From assembly GCA_963638105.1 (NCBI GenBank), contig CAVHPP010000026.1:1-20489 (forward strand): a stretch of DNA of 20,489 nucleotides, read 5' to 3'. Of this stretch, positions 20,251-20,489 are shown one piece after another. Both the position numbers and the translations under genes were made by a program. Positions within the stretch are counted from its first letter, which is position 1; each line of letters starts with the position of its first letter. Below the pieces are notes generated by a model. The model was not told the DNA's origin. It worked only from the letters and a program-made list of their open reading frames with translations, and ran no database searches. The DNA comes from CAG-217 sp963638105. Lineage in GTDB: Bacteria > Bacillota > Clostridia > Oscillospirales > Acutalibacteraceae.

Positions 20251-20273
20251 GTAGGGGCGGCAACCTGCCGCCC
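20251..20273. repeat. Shorter copy of the GTAGGGGCGG hairpin repeat
   Basis: It begins with the same GTAGGGGCGG and folds into GGGCGGCA-ACC-TGCCGCCC. A CAACCTG heptamer within it is repeated at 20275-20281. Like the 48-bp copy at 3990-4037, it lies between convergent genes close to a terminator. Confidence 0.65.
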
Positions 20274-20308
20274 GCAACCTGTTTCGTAGTGCGTGCACAC
20301 CCCAAAAC

Positions 20309-20335
20309 AAAAAGCCACCGATGATCGGTGGCTTT
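20309..20335. terminator. Terminator shared by the kinase-like gene and the truncated membrane protein gene
   Basis: GCCACCGA (20314-20321), TGA loop and TCGGTGGC (20325-20332): an 8-bp perfect stem, with AAAAA before it and TTT after it. The T-run is better on the minus strand, where the stop of the membrane protein gene is nine bases upstream. Confidence 0.82.
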
Positions 20336-20343
20336 CTGCTTTG

Positions 20344-20489
20344 TTATTCGTCGTATTCCTCGATTTCCTGTTCTTCCTCTTGTCTCTGTTTTTCCCGGGC
20401 TTCTTGCTGCTTGGCTTTGCCGGATTTGATGATCCCTGCTGCCAATGCAATCACGGCTGCCGTGGCCAATGCCACCGCCAGATAAATCA
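20344..20489 (-). CDS. C-terminal end of a membrane protein, cut off by window
   Basis: The minus-strand frame ending in TAA at 20346-20344 is open to the window edge (47 codons). It encodes a hydrophobic segment IYLAVALATAAVIALAAGII, then a basic turn KSGKAKQQ and a highly charged, Glu/Gln-rich tail ending EIEEYDE. This fits a protein whose last membrane helix is followed by a cytoplasmic acidic tail. A terminator follows directly. The rest of the gene lies outside the window, so no function is given. Confidence 0.65.
   Translation of the reverse strand, partial: IYLAVALATAAVIALAAGIIKSGKAKQQEAREKQRQEEEQEIEEYDE

Overview
The window looks like a chromosomal segment of a GC-rich gut Clostridia member, perhaps Oscillospirales/Ruminococcaceae-like; this is inferred from style, not from a marker gene. 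The signs are strong AGGAG-type ribosome binding sites, promoters of the -35/17 nt/-10 type, U-tailed hairpin terminators, a Big2-type secreted protein, a small Cys-rich clostridial protein and a ykpA-type ABC-F protein. Genes are tightly packed. No gene-free stretch exceeds 300 bases, and I see no tRNA, rRNA, CRISPR array, transposase or phage gene.

Layout. (1) 1-1244 (-): 3'-truncated FAD-dependent dehydrogenase, divergent from (2) 1442-3948 (+): a four-gene operon of a GH28-like beta-helix glycosidase, a SecB-like chaperone, a small Cys-rich protein and a Nudix hydrolase. A palindromic double-hairpin repeat and a shared bidirectional terminator separate it from (3) 8101-4128 (-): ribulose-phosphate epimerase, a membrane-anchored DUF4015/GH-like protein, a secreted cadherin-like protein and the Mg transporter MgtE. 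(4) 8260-10508 (+): a GNAT acetyltransferase and an ABC-F ATPase, each with its own promoter. (5) 15695-10591 (-): the complete dTDP-L-rhamnose operon rfbA-rfbB-rfbD-rfbC, then an ElaA-like GNAT and, behind a hairpin terminator, a GH27 alpha-galactosidase-type enzyme. (6) 17675-15822 (-): an AT-richer pair of exported proteins (a lipoprotein and a Big2 protein), divergent from (7) a small XRE regulator. A perfect 22-bp palindrome and a second half-conserved copy lie in their shared promoter region. (8) 18146-20193 (+): a DMT/EamA transporter, a small Pro/Tyr/Gln-rich membrane protein, a possible 29-codon ORF, a terminator and a P-loop kinase-like protein. (9) 20489-20344 (-): the C-terminal tail of a membrane protein.

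How the genes fit together. Regions 2 and 5 supply plant-polysaccharide breakdown (pectin-type GH28, alpha-galactoside-type GH27) and surface glycan precursor synthesis (dTDP-rhamnose). Region 3 joins a pentose-phosphate enzyme to envelope proteins and Mg uptake.

Most interesting signals: the XRE/lipoprotein bidirectional promoter with overlapping -10 boxes and a perfect operator; the SecB-like chaperone in a Gram-positive-type glycosidase operon; two places where a terminator U-tract runs almost directly into the next gene's ribosome binding site; and the double-hairpin GTAGGGGCGG repeat. I did not find a clear, complete, previously undescribed defence or mobile system.
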